Assembly: GCA_033675265.1 (NCBI GenBank)
Contig: JAUJYZ010001095.1
Location: 59,063 to 123,062, forward strand
DNA from: Actinostola sp. cb2023
Taxonomy: Eukaryota; Cnidaria; Anthozoa; Actiniaria; Actinostolidae
Direction: 5' to 3'
Length of the DNA stretch: 64,000 nucleotides
This document shows positions 1 through 11,000 of this stretch, one piece after another. Both the position numbers and the translations under genes were made by a program. Each line of letters begins with the position of its first letter. Position 1 is the first letter of the stretch. Under the pieces are notes generated by a model that was given only the letters and a program-made list of their open reading frames with translations, had not been told where the DNA came from and made no database searches.

Positions 1-3000
1 GTCAAAAGGTAATATTTCCACCAGTATCAATCCAGTATCCAAGCTGATCATGAACCGCCAACCACGTCAAACCAAATTGGTCCAGACAGCAGCAGCACGG
101 AAGATTCGGTTGGCTCAGAAAGTGCGCAAGAAACTTCAACCCTCCCACCCCCATCCAAGCGAACAGGAATGGGCCGCAAATATGCATTGAACAAGGATGA
201 ATTGCCTCCAATGATGGAAAACTTTCTGAAGTGTGTCAAACTATTCTTTACCAAACCTTTAAACCTGGAGAGATTAAATCCTGCCATATCAAATTCAACC
301 TGGGACAAGGCGTACGAGAGGATACGTTGTAAGTATATTTACTGTCTATATATCATGAGCTATGATTGTTACCGTGCCGCACAAGAATCAAACTATCTAT
401 AGTATTTATACCTATTGTAGCCGCTGGCAAAGGACAGTTGTGTTGCCCATGTCAGTGTTGCGCGTGGCGCGTTTGTACTGATAAGTTTCTGTTTACTATC
501 TTAGCGATTTCAATTTTGATTATAACCTCGTATTTATTATTCTCTATTTAGGTTATTTGGGCTTTCTCAAAACAGTGAAAAACATCCCATCCCCACAGCT
601 CCAAGCATCCATATTCCAGAACGGTGAACTCGTTCAATCCTACCTGAACTACCTAGACGTAAGTGGTCTGTGAGTTTCCGTCAACTAGAGTTACTACCGG
701 CGACCTGATCTTAGCATGCGAGCATTTGGGGTTAGGGTTTAGGGTTAATTTGCCCCAATTTAACAGGATTCTTTTTCTTTTTCTTCCATGCAGGAAACCC
801 GTAACCTCAATCCTAGTACTATCGCTAATCACGTGGGATCTATTCTCTATGCTTTAAAATATTTACACAAGGAATTGGCCCCGAATTATTTGGGTGTGGC
901 ACTCGTCGCAACTCGTCGCACAGCTGAGACGTCTTCAAACTTAATTGCAAAGACAAGGCGATCTTGCCCGTCCAAAAACCACACATGAATTACAGTCTAT
1001 TGGCAAGTGGCTTGACTGGTAAGGATATTATTTTATTTATTTTTGCTAGGCCGAGTTGGGTGGAAATTTTGCTGAAGTATTCGATCAAATGTTAATTTTT
1101 TCCCCAATTTAGTTTAATTGTTGAAAGCAATATTATTTACAATCGAACATCGATTTTCATCCACTGTTGCACTTTCTAACTGAATAGTATATACCATACA
1201 GGCAGCCCATGCAGTAGGGCTATACACGTGCTGCGCGCCCAAACATGTTCGGGTGGATCGAGGTGATGGCTTGCCCCCACAATGCAATTCAGTATATGTT
1301 GGTCAGCGGTGAAAAACAAAGATGGCCGATTTGTAATGTGACTTATTATATCTACCATAGGGACGAAATCTTGGAATGTTTGAGCTTGCAGCGACAAAGA
1401 TTTGAGATGTCAAGAGGAAGGCAGCAAGCGAAAGACATGCAGGACCTTTTGCTGATTGCTGTGTATTCACACATGCCACCTTCCAGGTAATTACAAGTAT
1501 AATTTGAAAACTCGATAAACTGAATTTGAGCGCCAAAATCCTGGCCTACAACTCTAAGCATACGTTTCGTACAAGGCTAAAACTATTTTAGTTCAAGGTA
1601 TTTGTGATGGCTTGTAACCGGTAAAAGTAAAATCAGAGTGCCAATCCAAAGCGAAAATCAAAAGTCAAAGAAACTGTTGTCGTTGAATAGGGAATCCCCT
1701 TCTTTCAAGCTAAATAACATTTAGTTGATTTCACGTCATATCATGCATGCTAGCTTAGCTCAGTAGCTGTCAGGAGTTATATACTAACTAACTAACTTCA
1801 CCCACCCACGCAGCTATGATGTGTACAGTAGAGTACACTGTACAGTTTAAAAGCATGATTTGTGGGATAAAGACACATGCCAATGATTATGACCCAGCTA
1901 GTCAACTGATTCCAGAGGTTATGATATTAATTATTATGTATTAATTGTTATTGTCATAGGGGATTGGAGATACGAACGCTACAGCATTTTAAGGAGACTT
2001 CCCAGTCAGCCTTTGCTCTCAAGGACTTTGCCAAAGAAAATGTACTGGTCCACCTCTCAAGCGGAGATTTCACATTCCACTTTCAAGCATACAAAACAAG
2101 TAAATATCATGGACACGATGAGGTCTCGATAGAAGTATGTTTTGACAAACTGATAACTGTATTTAATGTATACAAATAATCGATCACATTATTTTTGCTC
2201 TGGTATACGACAGTTGCCTCTAAGCACGAGAGAAGCGTACGCCTCGTGCGACTCTAGCTTCTTCAGTGCTTAGCAGCCAACCAAGTGCATCCATAACTCG
2301 ATGGACGCACAGCTGAAGCGTTGACCATTGCTTTTATAACATAGTCACAGCAAATTCAAATAAAGGATGCACGCTCGCACACGCTAATTAACCAATCAGA
2401 GCGCGCGTTATATCAATGCTATGTTATAAAACCAATTGTTATCATTATTTATTGACCATGAATGTAGAATTGTATTGAACTGTCATCAACCAATTCCTCA
2501 TATATAATAATAATGTCCATTTTTCCATCGATCCACAGAGAGGAAGTGAGTTGAACAGATACCTAACAGATTACATGCAAGAGTACAGAGAGCAGAGCAT
2601 CTTACATCTCAGGACAGTGGGAACTATGTGTTCTTGGTAAGAAATTACATGCATGAAAAAGTAGATTACACAATTAGACTAAGTCTGTTTCACTACATCA
2701 CAGTATTGTCAGACTACATATAGTGTTTTTCTTTCACCATTTTTTTAAAAACTCATTGAGTTTATATCATTAAAGTTGTATTGCTGTAATCCAATAGAAT
2801 GTTTACCATGCACTGAGTTAGAGAGCTAGGGTGATTACTTGATATTATCAATTCTCGCATTATACAAACACCCCAACTCAGGGTGATAATAAATTGGCTT
2901 TCACAGGTACTCACATTGGGAAACGGTGCTGCCTAATTTTCATCATCATTAATGGGTGAACATACATACATAACAGGGTGATTTCCAAACATTATCAATC

Positions 3001-4180
3001 CAGGTGGGATTATTATGTGAAAAAAAATCACCCATTCATAAAAATCTGGGGTGGATACCTTATTTTATTCATTCTACATTGTATTCTAGGGTGAATCCAT
3101 CAGATTAATCACCCTACCATTTTAACAATCTCTCTTTGTTTCTTTATCCCCAGAACGCGAGTGGTAAGCCATTTTCCGCATCAGCCTTCACAAAACACTT
3201 GAAACAGCTGTTTTTCAGATTGACTGGGACTCAAATCTCAATCAACGCCCTACGTTCCTCTTTCATCACCTACGCATATTCTCAAACGTGAGTAACTGTA
3301 TATATGTAGGATTCTCACTAAATACGTGCAGTGTACACACAACATCAATGACAACTCACAGCCACAAACTCTACAAAAAAAATCCATCGTGCATTCCTTT
3401 GGGAGGCCTGATTAATTATTATCCAGCCAAAGGAGAGGCAACGTTTTATTTCAAAGTTATTTTCTGACATGGTCTCATTTTTGTATGAACATGTATGTAG
3501 AGTGCAGACACTATAACAATACATATAATAAATACAATTTATATAGCGCGTTAACTATCATTTATTATTATTATTATTATTCCAGATTCACATATTTTAA
3601 TAATAATACATGTACATCTGAAATATTATTATTATTTAATCACCTCCATTATAGTCCAACTTATTTATCTTGTTTTTCTGCTCTTGTTGCAGGCAATGCA
3701 GTGACAGCTTGAAAGAGTCGATTGCCTCAGCTCTCAGACATACAAGAAAACAATCCCAGACTACGTATGACCGCCGAACGGCAAACGAGAAGAAAAAAGG
3801 CGCATTGTCCCCCGCAGAAGAATTTGTACGTGCTAGCTCCAGTGCCATGGAATCCAGGAAGGATTATGAGTCAGGAGACGAGAGCTGTTCTTTTGGTATT
3901 GGAGATTTTGTAGCTCTTGCTGGAACAAGGTAGCACTTTGAGAGAGCCAAAGGTTTTCGTTGGACAAATACAGTCCTTCCACTTGGATAAACAAGTCACT
4001 CTCTTGTGGTACAAACACATTCGAGGTAGTGAATATACATTCCAGTTTGAACGCGAGCCTTGGATAGAGAACATCAAGGCAATATTGCCTGTGACTATGA
4101 ACGAAATGAAGAAAACTCCTGGCAAATACAAACTAATAAGTTCCTTAAGAACTATTCACAAGGCAGCTATTACTAGCTAA
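1..4180 (+). pseudogene. Tyrosine-recombinase-like gene, copy A (exons 3-10; 5' end outside window)
   Basis: Exons inferred from GT/AG borders: 36-328, 552-658, 794-1018, 1361-1486, 1960-2134, 2539-2636, 3154-3287 and 3693-4180. The protein reads as a Ser/Thr-rich tail, a helical SAM-like core-binding region (QSYLNYLD, then PSTIANHVGSILYALKYL), then a catalytic domain. Catalytic elements seen are RGLEIRTL (first Arg, exon 7), NALRSSF (second Arg, exon 9) and ALRHTRKQSQTTYD (His and the Tyr nucleophile, exon 10). A C-terminal module after residue IGDFVAL contains LLWYKHIRG and IHKAAITS. Breaks: in exon 5 a 10-bp tandem duplication (actcgtcgca twice, near 899-918) plus a downstream TAA; in exon 8 a frame that does not join exon 9; in exon 10 one extra base near 3920. 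The same breaks occur in copy B. Role inferred from fold only: DNA strand exchange in its ancestor, domesticated or transposon-borne. Confidence 0.8.
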
Positions 4181-4558
4181 ATGTTTAATTTGAATACTGT
4201 GCATATTGCTTGACATGCAGAAATACAACATATGGCTTTGACAGAATTTAATTTTTTTTTCCAGTGCAATTGACACCAAACCATGCATGTTTGTATAATT
4301 ATGACACTTGAAAAATGATATGTTGTAGTTTGTCAGTTGTGCACTTGTTACCATGGTGATGATATTATCTAGAGTAAATATATGGACACCAAACCATGCA
4401 TGTTTGTATAAATTATTAGTATGTTATTATTTCTATTAATCAGCCAGTTGTTGACATATACTTTTGAAGAATGATTGTGTTACCATGGTGATGATATCTA
4501 GAGGACGCTTTTCAAAACAAACATGCAGATAGTCTTGGGTTGTGACAACGGTGTTATC

Positions 4559-4745
4559 AATAGACCTTTCTCATTGGTCGCGCGGGGACTGGGCACTGGA
4601 GGTATGACTCCCGCCAACGTTGCCATGGTTTTTTTTTTTTTGTTTGTTCACTAAAAGCCAATTTCAACATGGCGGCAGGTCGAAATTGAAACTCATACTC
4701 ATACCTCCAGTGCCCAGTCCCCACGCTAAATGAGAAAGGTCTATT
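4559..4745. mobile_element. Hairpin MITE (unit copy 1)
   Basis: Terminal inverted repeats of about 47 bp: AATAGACCTTTCTCATT at the left pairs with AATGAGAAAGGTCTATT at the right. The next block GGGGACTGGGCACTGGAG pairs with CTCCAGTGCCCAGTCCCC. No coding capacity. The whole 187-bp element can fold into one long hairpin around a T-run loop. The superfamily was not determined because flanking target duplications are not clear. Confidence 0.85.
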
Positions 4746-5227
4746 AATACGTACGGTAGAGTGCAAACACTATAACCATGAAACAACTTTAAGTAACATA
4801 TAAGAAATAGTACAAAATCCATTTGGTGCTTATATTTTGTACTATTGAGTTAGAACGTTTTTCATGGATATATTGTATGCACTCACTAGTTCTCTGTTGT
4901 ATTTACCAATAATTGGCTAGTTCTTTCAAATGTGAGCTGTACATACATTGTATATATTATAGTAGGTTATTTATTTATGGTAATAAAATTATTGATCTGA
5001 TGGATTTGACATTGTGGTTCTATAATAATAATTGATTAGACAACTTTCACTCAGTTTTTTGGGGGGATCATTGTGTTTATTCAAAATACTCAAGCAATCA
5101 AAACTTTATTTAACCACGGATTCCTATCACAATGAAATGCTCTCCCAAGGAGCTGTGCACTGACAATTACAAAATCAAATGGCAAGCTATATTTATAACT
5201 GACTTTGATAAAAAAACATGGATATGG

Positions 5228-6587
5228 TATAATTACACATAATGATTGGTGATTTATAAGTGATAAGTTTCAAAAACATAAGCATTGTAGATTATAATTA
5301 TGTTTATCAACTGGGCCTCGTTTTCATGTTGCCTTCCCCATGTGACAGACTGGATGGATGACCACTGACAGCATGAAAAGTTCTGAAAAACACATTTCAA
5401 AATAACTGAAAAATAACATATAACTGAACTAAACTAATAAATACTCGAAATTACATAATTGTTAAACATTGGAAAAAACGTTACTGCATACATTTGCCAG
5501 CTAGCTAATGATGGCTGCTTAATTATATTTTGAATTTTGACTTGTATGTGGTATTATGAGTTTCAATCTGATTACCAAAGAAATAAGACCATGCAACTGC
5601 GTCTCAATGAACAAGTGAACAACGACAGTGCTATGTTTAGTTCATTATATTATTCTATACATGTAAAAAACATGTAAAAGCGTGTAGTACTAGTGGTCCT
5701 GCTGATGGCTACAGACAACAGTGTCGTTGCATACAAAAACGGTAAAATCGTAAAATTTCTCGTATGATTTTAGCTCCATTCATTGTACATACTGATTCGA
5801 CGGGAAATACATGTCATAATGCCAGTCAGTCGCTATAAAACTTATCTGAAACCACGGTACTGAACCAATTAAATTGCGCCCACGCAGGCGTGACTCGCCG
5901 CTACCACAGGCAACCCAAGTCTCTGCTCAGTTTTTATAACGATGACATCATTATTGTCAGTTTGGGCATTGATACCCAGAGGGAAACGCAACGATCGAAG
6001 ACTCTTTTAAGCTTCAGCTTCCTGATAATGTTACCCTGTTTAATTACACATAATGATTGGTGATTTATAAGTGATAAAAGTCACACAATGAGTTTCAAAA
6101 ACATAAGCATTGTAGATTATATGTTTATCAACTGGGCCTCGTTTTCATGTTGCCTTCCCCATGTGACAGACTGGATGGATGACCACTGACAGCATGAAAA
6201 GTTCTGAAAAAATGTCACCAATATATAGATATACACATATCTTCAAGCATATGAAACATATAACAAATTACAAAATAATAATAATATGACAGTTTATTTA
6301 ACGAGGGTAACGTGGATTACTGGTTGCCCAGTAGTTTACACTAAGGTAACAAAAACATAAGCTTAACTGAACTAAACTAGTAAATACTCGAAATTACATA
6401 ATTGTGAAACATTGGAAAAAACGTTACTGCATACATGTGCCAGCTAGCTAATGATGGCTGCTTAATTATATTACCTGCAGCCGGTTCAGTAAGTCGCTAT
6501 ATAAAACTTCGTAACTGATCAACGGTACTGTACTGCATGCTGACACACAATGCGCCAGGCGTGACTCTCATCTACCACAGGCAACCC
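5228..6587. repeat. Nested direct duplication in the spacer (copy 1)
   Basis: Block 5228-5911 and block 6043-6587 share long stretches in the same order. These are 'cacataatgattggtgat', 'caactgggcctcgttttc', 'gacagactggatggatga', 'actcgaaattacataatt', 'gccagctagctaatgatgg' and 'gtgactc...ctaccacaggcaaccc'. The second block has lost part of the middle and gained a roughly 130-bp insert (6210-6360). It predates the 8.2-kb duplication, because unit 2 carries it too (about 13435-14792). Confidence 0.8.
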
Positions 6588-6817
6588 TACGTTGTATCCA
6601 CTGGATAATTCCTTAATTCGCTATTTTCTGCATAATCGCACGGCACTGACGTCAGAATATATAAAGATATGTTGGGCTACCTGTGTATTTTACGATTACA
6701 CACTAGCTACGATTTCAAACCTTTATAACTCGCAAATGCAAAGCTCAAATCACAAAATACTCAACCGATTCACTTCATACTTAATCGATTTTCACTATAA
6801 AAAAATTATTGAGTGAT

Positions 6818-7380
6818 TGATTGATGATGGATGGATGTGATGGCGTTTTATTCATTCCTTGAAACTGATTGTGCAATACACACTGTGTTGGCTTTTTTCG
6901 GAAAACCGCGTGGAAATAACACGAGCGGCCGTCACTTATCGCGGGAACTGTACTAGCCTTTCTCTGCTCTACTCTAGGAGTATTATGTCGTCTGATTCTG
7001 TTAAACCGGCAAAGAAAAAAAATAAGCGTACCATACTCAACCATCCCACCGAAAAAAACAAATTGCGTGATTGATTGATTGACGTACGTCTGATGCCGCA
7101 TTATCATTCAGTCCTTGAAACTGGTTGTGAAATACATACACTCTGTTGGCTTCAGTTCAGTTTCCGAAGACCGCGTGGAGCTCACCGAATTATCGCGGGA
7201 CTACACTGACTCAGTGATAGTAATATGTCGTCTGGAGGAAAGAAGCCGAGAGCTAGCCATACTGTACCCATTTATAAATTTCTTCTCTCTGGTACTGGCG
7301 CGTCCAATTCGCGGGAATCGAACCGCTCGACCGCCAGTACCATTATTGATCCGCTACAGGACCCAGCCAAGTAAGTAAGC
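6818..7380 (+). promoter_or_regulatory. Duplicated promoter / 5'UTR / first-exon region
   Basis: Two related blocks of about 250 bp lie head to tail. Each runs from a 'gattgattgat' repeat through 'ccttgaaactg(a/g)ttgtg', 'ctgttggctt', 'accgcgtgga' and 'tatcgcgggaac/actac' to an ATGTCGTCTG start (6985 and 7225). Only the second start leads into an exon with a good donor (7371), so the first looks like a superseded or alternative first exon with its own upstream region. No TATA box was seen. The same arrangement is at about 15023-15586. Confidence 0.6.
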
Positions 7381-7844
7381 CTTGCCTTATTAGTTAGCTT
7401 ATTTACGACTGAAATATTTCACTGAAACCGAGTGAGTGCGACCACTCTCATAAGCGACCAGCTTCGGTCTGTTCAAAAAAGGAAAAACACGAATGATAAT
7501 TTGTACGCAATATAGTAATAAGTAACATATACTGCACGGAATTAGTACTTTTCATAATTTTTTTAATAAAATAAAATAAAAAGATCTTTGAAGTAAATAT
7601 TTTAAAATGCCATTAATATAAATCTAGACTCTCGGGGATCAGTGGACACGGGGGGTATAATGAAGTACAAAGTTTGTACTATTGAGTAATGTGCACGTGC
7701 TATCGCAGGGATTAAACGTAACTCGCTGGGGTTAAATATAATATAGCTAAAATATCTTGCACGATCGACTGCATGCTGCCGATACTGCTCAACTTACTGC
7801 CGCACTGCGATATGTCTTGTCGAAAGAAACGTTGAGCTGCCACA

Positions 7845-7900
7845 ATTCATCTCTTTTGAAACTGGGAATCTGGGGTTCGAGTCCCAGCCGTGACACGGTT
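7845..7900 (+). ncRNA. tRNA-like T-arm with Pol III-type terminator (SINE or tRNA relic)
   Basis: CTGGG (7870-7874) pairs with CCCAG (7883-7887) around GTTCGAGT. The stretch GGTTCGAGTCC fits the internal B-box consensus exactly. A run of T follows within 20 bases. No matching acceptor 5' strand, A-box or anticodon arm could be found upstream, so this is not a functional tRNA. A tRNA-derived SINE fragment is the likely source. The copy in unit 2 is at about 16051-16106. Confidence 0.45.
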
Positions 7901-8036
7901 TTTTTTTCATTATTTCTTTTTTTGATTTGTTATTGTCATTGTTTCTGTTTGTTTGTTTTCTTTTTTTGGAATTGTTTACGTATCTCTACTTTTTTTTTTG
8001 TAAAACAAAATAATTAAAAAAGCATTAGCATTATTT

Positions 8037-8057
8037 GGGGGGGGGGGGGGGGGGGGG
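8037..8057. repeat. Poly-G run of 21
   Basis: Uninterrupted run of 21 G in the intron before exon 2 of copy B. Unit 2 has 19 G at 16252-16270, and another run lies at about 37846-37866. Such runs can fold as G-quadruplexes and are prone to length error in sequencing. Confidence 0.9.
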
Positions 8058-11000
8058 TCCTATGATTTCCTGTTCATTCACTTCTCATGTTTTTATATAT
8101 ATATCTTACCATCATTATTTTCAGCGACACTGATCTGCACCAGCACCAAACGACTGTCGTGTGCGAGGTTCATCCACCTCCGGCTTTTAACGACGATGAT
8201 GTCAAAAGGTAATATTTCCACCAGTATCAATCCAGTATCCAAGCTGATCATGAACCGCCAACCACGTCAAACCAAATTGGTCCAGACAGCAGCAGCACGG
8301 AAGATTCGGTTGGCTCAGAAAGTGCGCAAGAAACTTCAACCCTCCCACCCCCATCCAAGCGAACAGGAATGGGCCGCAAATATGCATTGAACAAGGATGA
8401 ATTGCCTCCAATGATGGAAAACTTTCTGAAGTGTGTCAAACTATTCTTTACCAAACCTTTAAACCTGGAGAGATTAAATCCTGCCATATCAAATTCAACC
8501 TGGGACAAGGCGTACGAGAGGATACGTTGTAAGTATATTTACTGTCTATATATCATGAGCTATGATTGTTACCGTGCCGCACAAGAATCAAACTATCTAT
8601 AGTATTTATACCTATTGTAGCCGCTGGCAAAGGACAGTTGTGTTGCCCATGTCAGTGTTGCGCGTGGCGCGTTTGTACTGATAAGTTTCTGTTTACTATC
8701 TTAACGATTTCAATTTTGATTATAACCTCGTATTTATTATTCTCTATTTAGGTTATTTGGGCTTTCTCAAAACAGTGAAAAACATCCCATCCCCACAGCT
8801 CCAAGCATCCATATTCCAGAACGGTGAACTCGTTCAATCCTACCTGAACTACCTAGACGTAAGTGGTCTGTGAGTTTCCGTCAACTAGAGTTACTACCGG
8901 CGACCTGATCTTAGCATGCGAGCATTTGGGGTTAGGGTTTAGGGTTAATTTGCCCCAATTTAACAGGATTCTTTTTCTTTTTCTTCCATGCAGGAAACCC
9001 GTAACCTCAATCCTAGTACTATCGCTAATCACGTGGGATCTATTCTCTATGCTTTAAAATATTTACACAAGGAATTGGCCCCGAATTATTTGGGTGTGGC
9101 ACTCGTCGCAACTCGTCGCACAGCTGAGACGTCTTCAAACTTAATTGCAAAGACAAGGCGATCTTGCCCGTCCAAAAACCACACATGAATTACAGTCTAT
9201 TGGCAAGTGGCTTGACTGGTAAGGATATTATTTTATTTATTTTTGCTAGGCCGAGTTGGGTGGAAATTTTGCTGAAGTATTCGATCAAATGTTAATTTTT
9301 TCCCCAATTTAGTTTAATTGTTGAAAGCAATATTATTTACAATCGAACATCGATTTTCATCCACTGTTGCACTTTCTAACTGAATAGTATATACCATACA
9401 GGCAGCCCATGCAGTAGGGCTATACACGTGCTGCGCGCCCAAACATGTTCGGGAGGATCGAGGTGATGGCTTGCCCCCACAATGCAATTCAGTATATGTT
9501 GGTCAGCGGTGAAAAACAAAGATGGCCGATTTGTAATGTGACTTATTATATCTACCATAGGGACGAAATCTTGGAATGTTTGAGCTTGCAGCGACAAAGA
9601 TTTGAGATGTCAAGAGGAAGGCAGCAAGCGAAAGACATGCAGGACCTTTTGCTGATTGCTGTGTATTCACACATGCCACCTTCCAGGTAATTACAAGTAT
9701 AATTTGAAAACTCGATAAACTGAATTTGAGCGCCAAAATCCTGGCCTACAACTCTAAGCATACGTTTCGTACAAGGCTAAAACTATTTTAGTTCAAGGTA
9801 TTTGTGATGGCTTGTAACCGGTAAAAGTAAAATCAGAGTGCCAATCCAAAGCGAAAATCAAAAGTCAAAGAAACTGTTGTCGTTGAATAGGGAATCCCCT
9901 TCTTTCAAGTTAAATAACATTTAGTTGATTTCACGTCATATCATGCATGCTAGCTTAGCTCAGTAGCTGTCAGGAGTTATATACTAACTAACTAACTTCA
10001 CCCCCCCACGCAGCTATGATGTGTACAGTAGAGTACACTGTACAGTTTAAAAGCATGATTTGTGGGATAAAGACACATGCCAATGATTATGACCCAGCTA
10101 GTCAACTGATTCCAGAGGTTATGATATTAATTATTATGTATTAATTGTTATTGTCATAGGGGATTGGAGATACGAACGCTACAGCATTTTAAGGAGACTT
10201 CCCAGTCAGCCTTTGCTCTCAAGGACTTTGCCAAAGAAAATGTACTGGTCCACCTCTCAAGCGGAGATTTCACATTCCACTTTCAAGCATACAAAACAAG
10301 TAAATATCATGGACACGATGAGGTCTCGATAGAAGTATGTTTTGACAAACTGATAACTGTATTTAATGTATACAAATAATCGATCACATTATTTTTGCTC
10401 TGGTATACGACAGTTGCCTCTAAGCACGAGAGAAGCGTACGCCTCGTGCGACTCTAGCTTCTTCAGTGCTTAGCAGCCAACCAAGTGCATCCATAACTCG
10501 ATGGACGCACAGCTGAAGCGTTGACCATTGCTTTTATAACATAGTCACAGCAAATTCAAATAAAGGATGCACGCTCGCGCACACGCTAATTAACCAATCA
10601 GAGCGCGCGTTATATCAATGCTATGTTATAAAACCAATTGTTATCATTATTTATTGACCATGAATGTAGAATTGTATTGAACTGTCATCAACCAATTCCT
10701 CATATATAATAATAATGTCCATTTTTCCATCGATCCACAGAGAGGAAGTGAGTTGAACAGATACCTAACAGATTACATGCAAGAGTACAGAGAGCAGAGC
10801 ATCTTACATCTCAGGACAGTGGGAACTATGTGTTCTTGGTAAGAAATTACATGCATGAAAAAGTAGATTACACAATTAGACTAAGTCTGTTTCACTACAT
10901 CACAGTATTGTCAGACTACATATAGTGTTTTTCTTTCACCATTTTTTTAAAAAACTCATTGAGTTTATATCATTAAAGTTGTATTGCTGTAATCCAATAG

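Larger units (their letters stand above)
4181..7224. other. Spacer between gene copies A and B
   Basis: Non-coding, AT-rich. It holds a degenerate repeat of about 110 bp just after the stop codon: 'gacaccaaaccatgcatg' occurs at about 4269 and 4384, each followed by 'gttaccatggtgatgatat'. It also holds the hairpin MITE at 4559, an AATAAA-type signal near 4983, a nested duplication (5228-5911 versus 6043-6587) and the duplicated promoter/first-exon region from 6818. The longest ORFs here are short and unconvincing. The same spacer recurs at 12387-15430. Confidence 0.7.
1..8200. repeat. 8.2-kb tandem unit, copy 1
   Basis: Bases 1-8200 reappear almost unchanged from 8201 onward. The offset is exactly 8200 at the left and drifts to about 8205 through homopolymer and small indels (for example gcacacg versus gcgcacacg near 2375/10577, and T-run lengths). 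Only scattered substitutions were noticed, such as 504/8704 and 1254/9454. The unit holds exons 3-10 of one tyrosine-recombinase-like gene, a roughly 3-kb spacer, and exons 1-2 of the next gene. The window opens inside the unit, with the last 8 bases of exon 2, so at least one more partial unit lies to the left. Either a recent segmental duplication or an assembly of two haplotypes in tandem could give this. Confidence 0.95.

Noticed and set aside
169..402. 77-codon ORF as a small protein gene
   Set aside because: It is an internal Met within exon 3 of the recombinase-like gene running past the splice donor at 329.
728..747. Telomere end
   Set aside because: Only three irregular units inside an intron that is itself duplicated.
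3636..3848. Minus-strand ORF opposite exon 10
   Set aside because: Shad­ow of the plus-strand exon that carries the recombinase His/Tyr motif.
7845..7900. Functional tRNA gene
   Set aside because: Only the T-arm/B-box and terminator are present; no acceptor pairing, D-arm or anticodon arm could be drawn.
7757..8017. Plus-strand ORF with a hydrophobic Phe/Leu-rich end
   Set aside because: Generated by the T-rich intron of the recombinase-like gene; the apparent membrane segment is poly-T translation.
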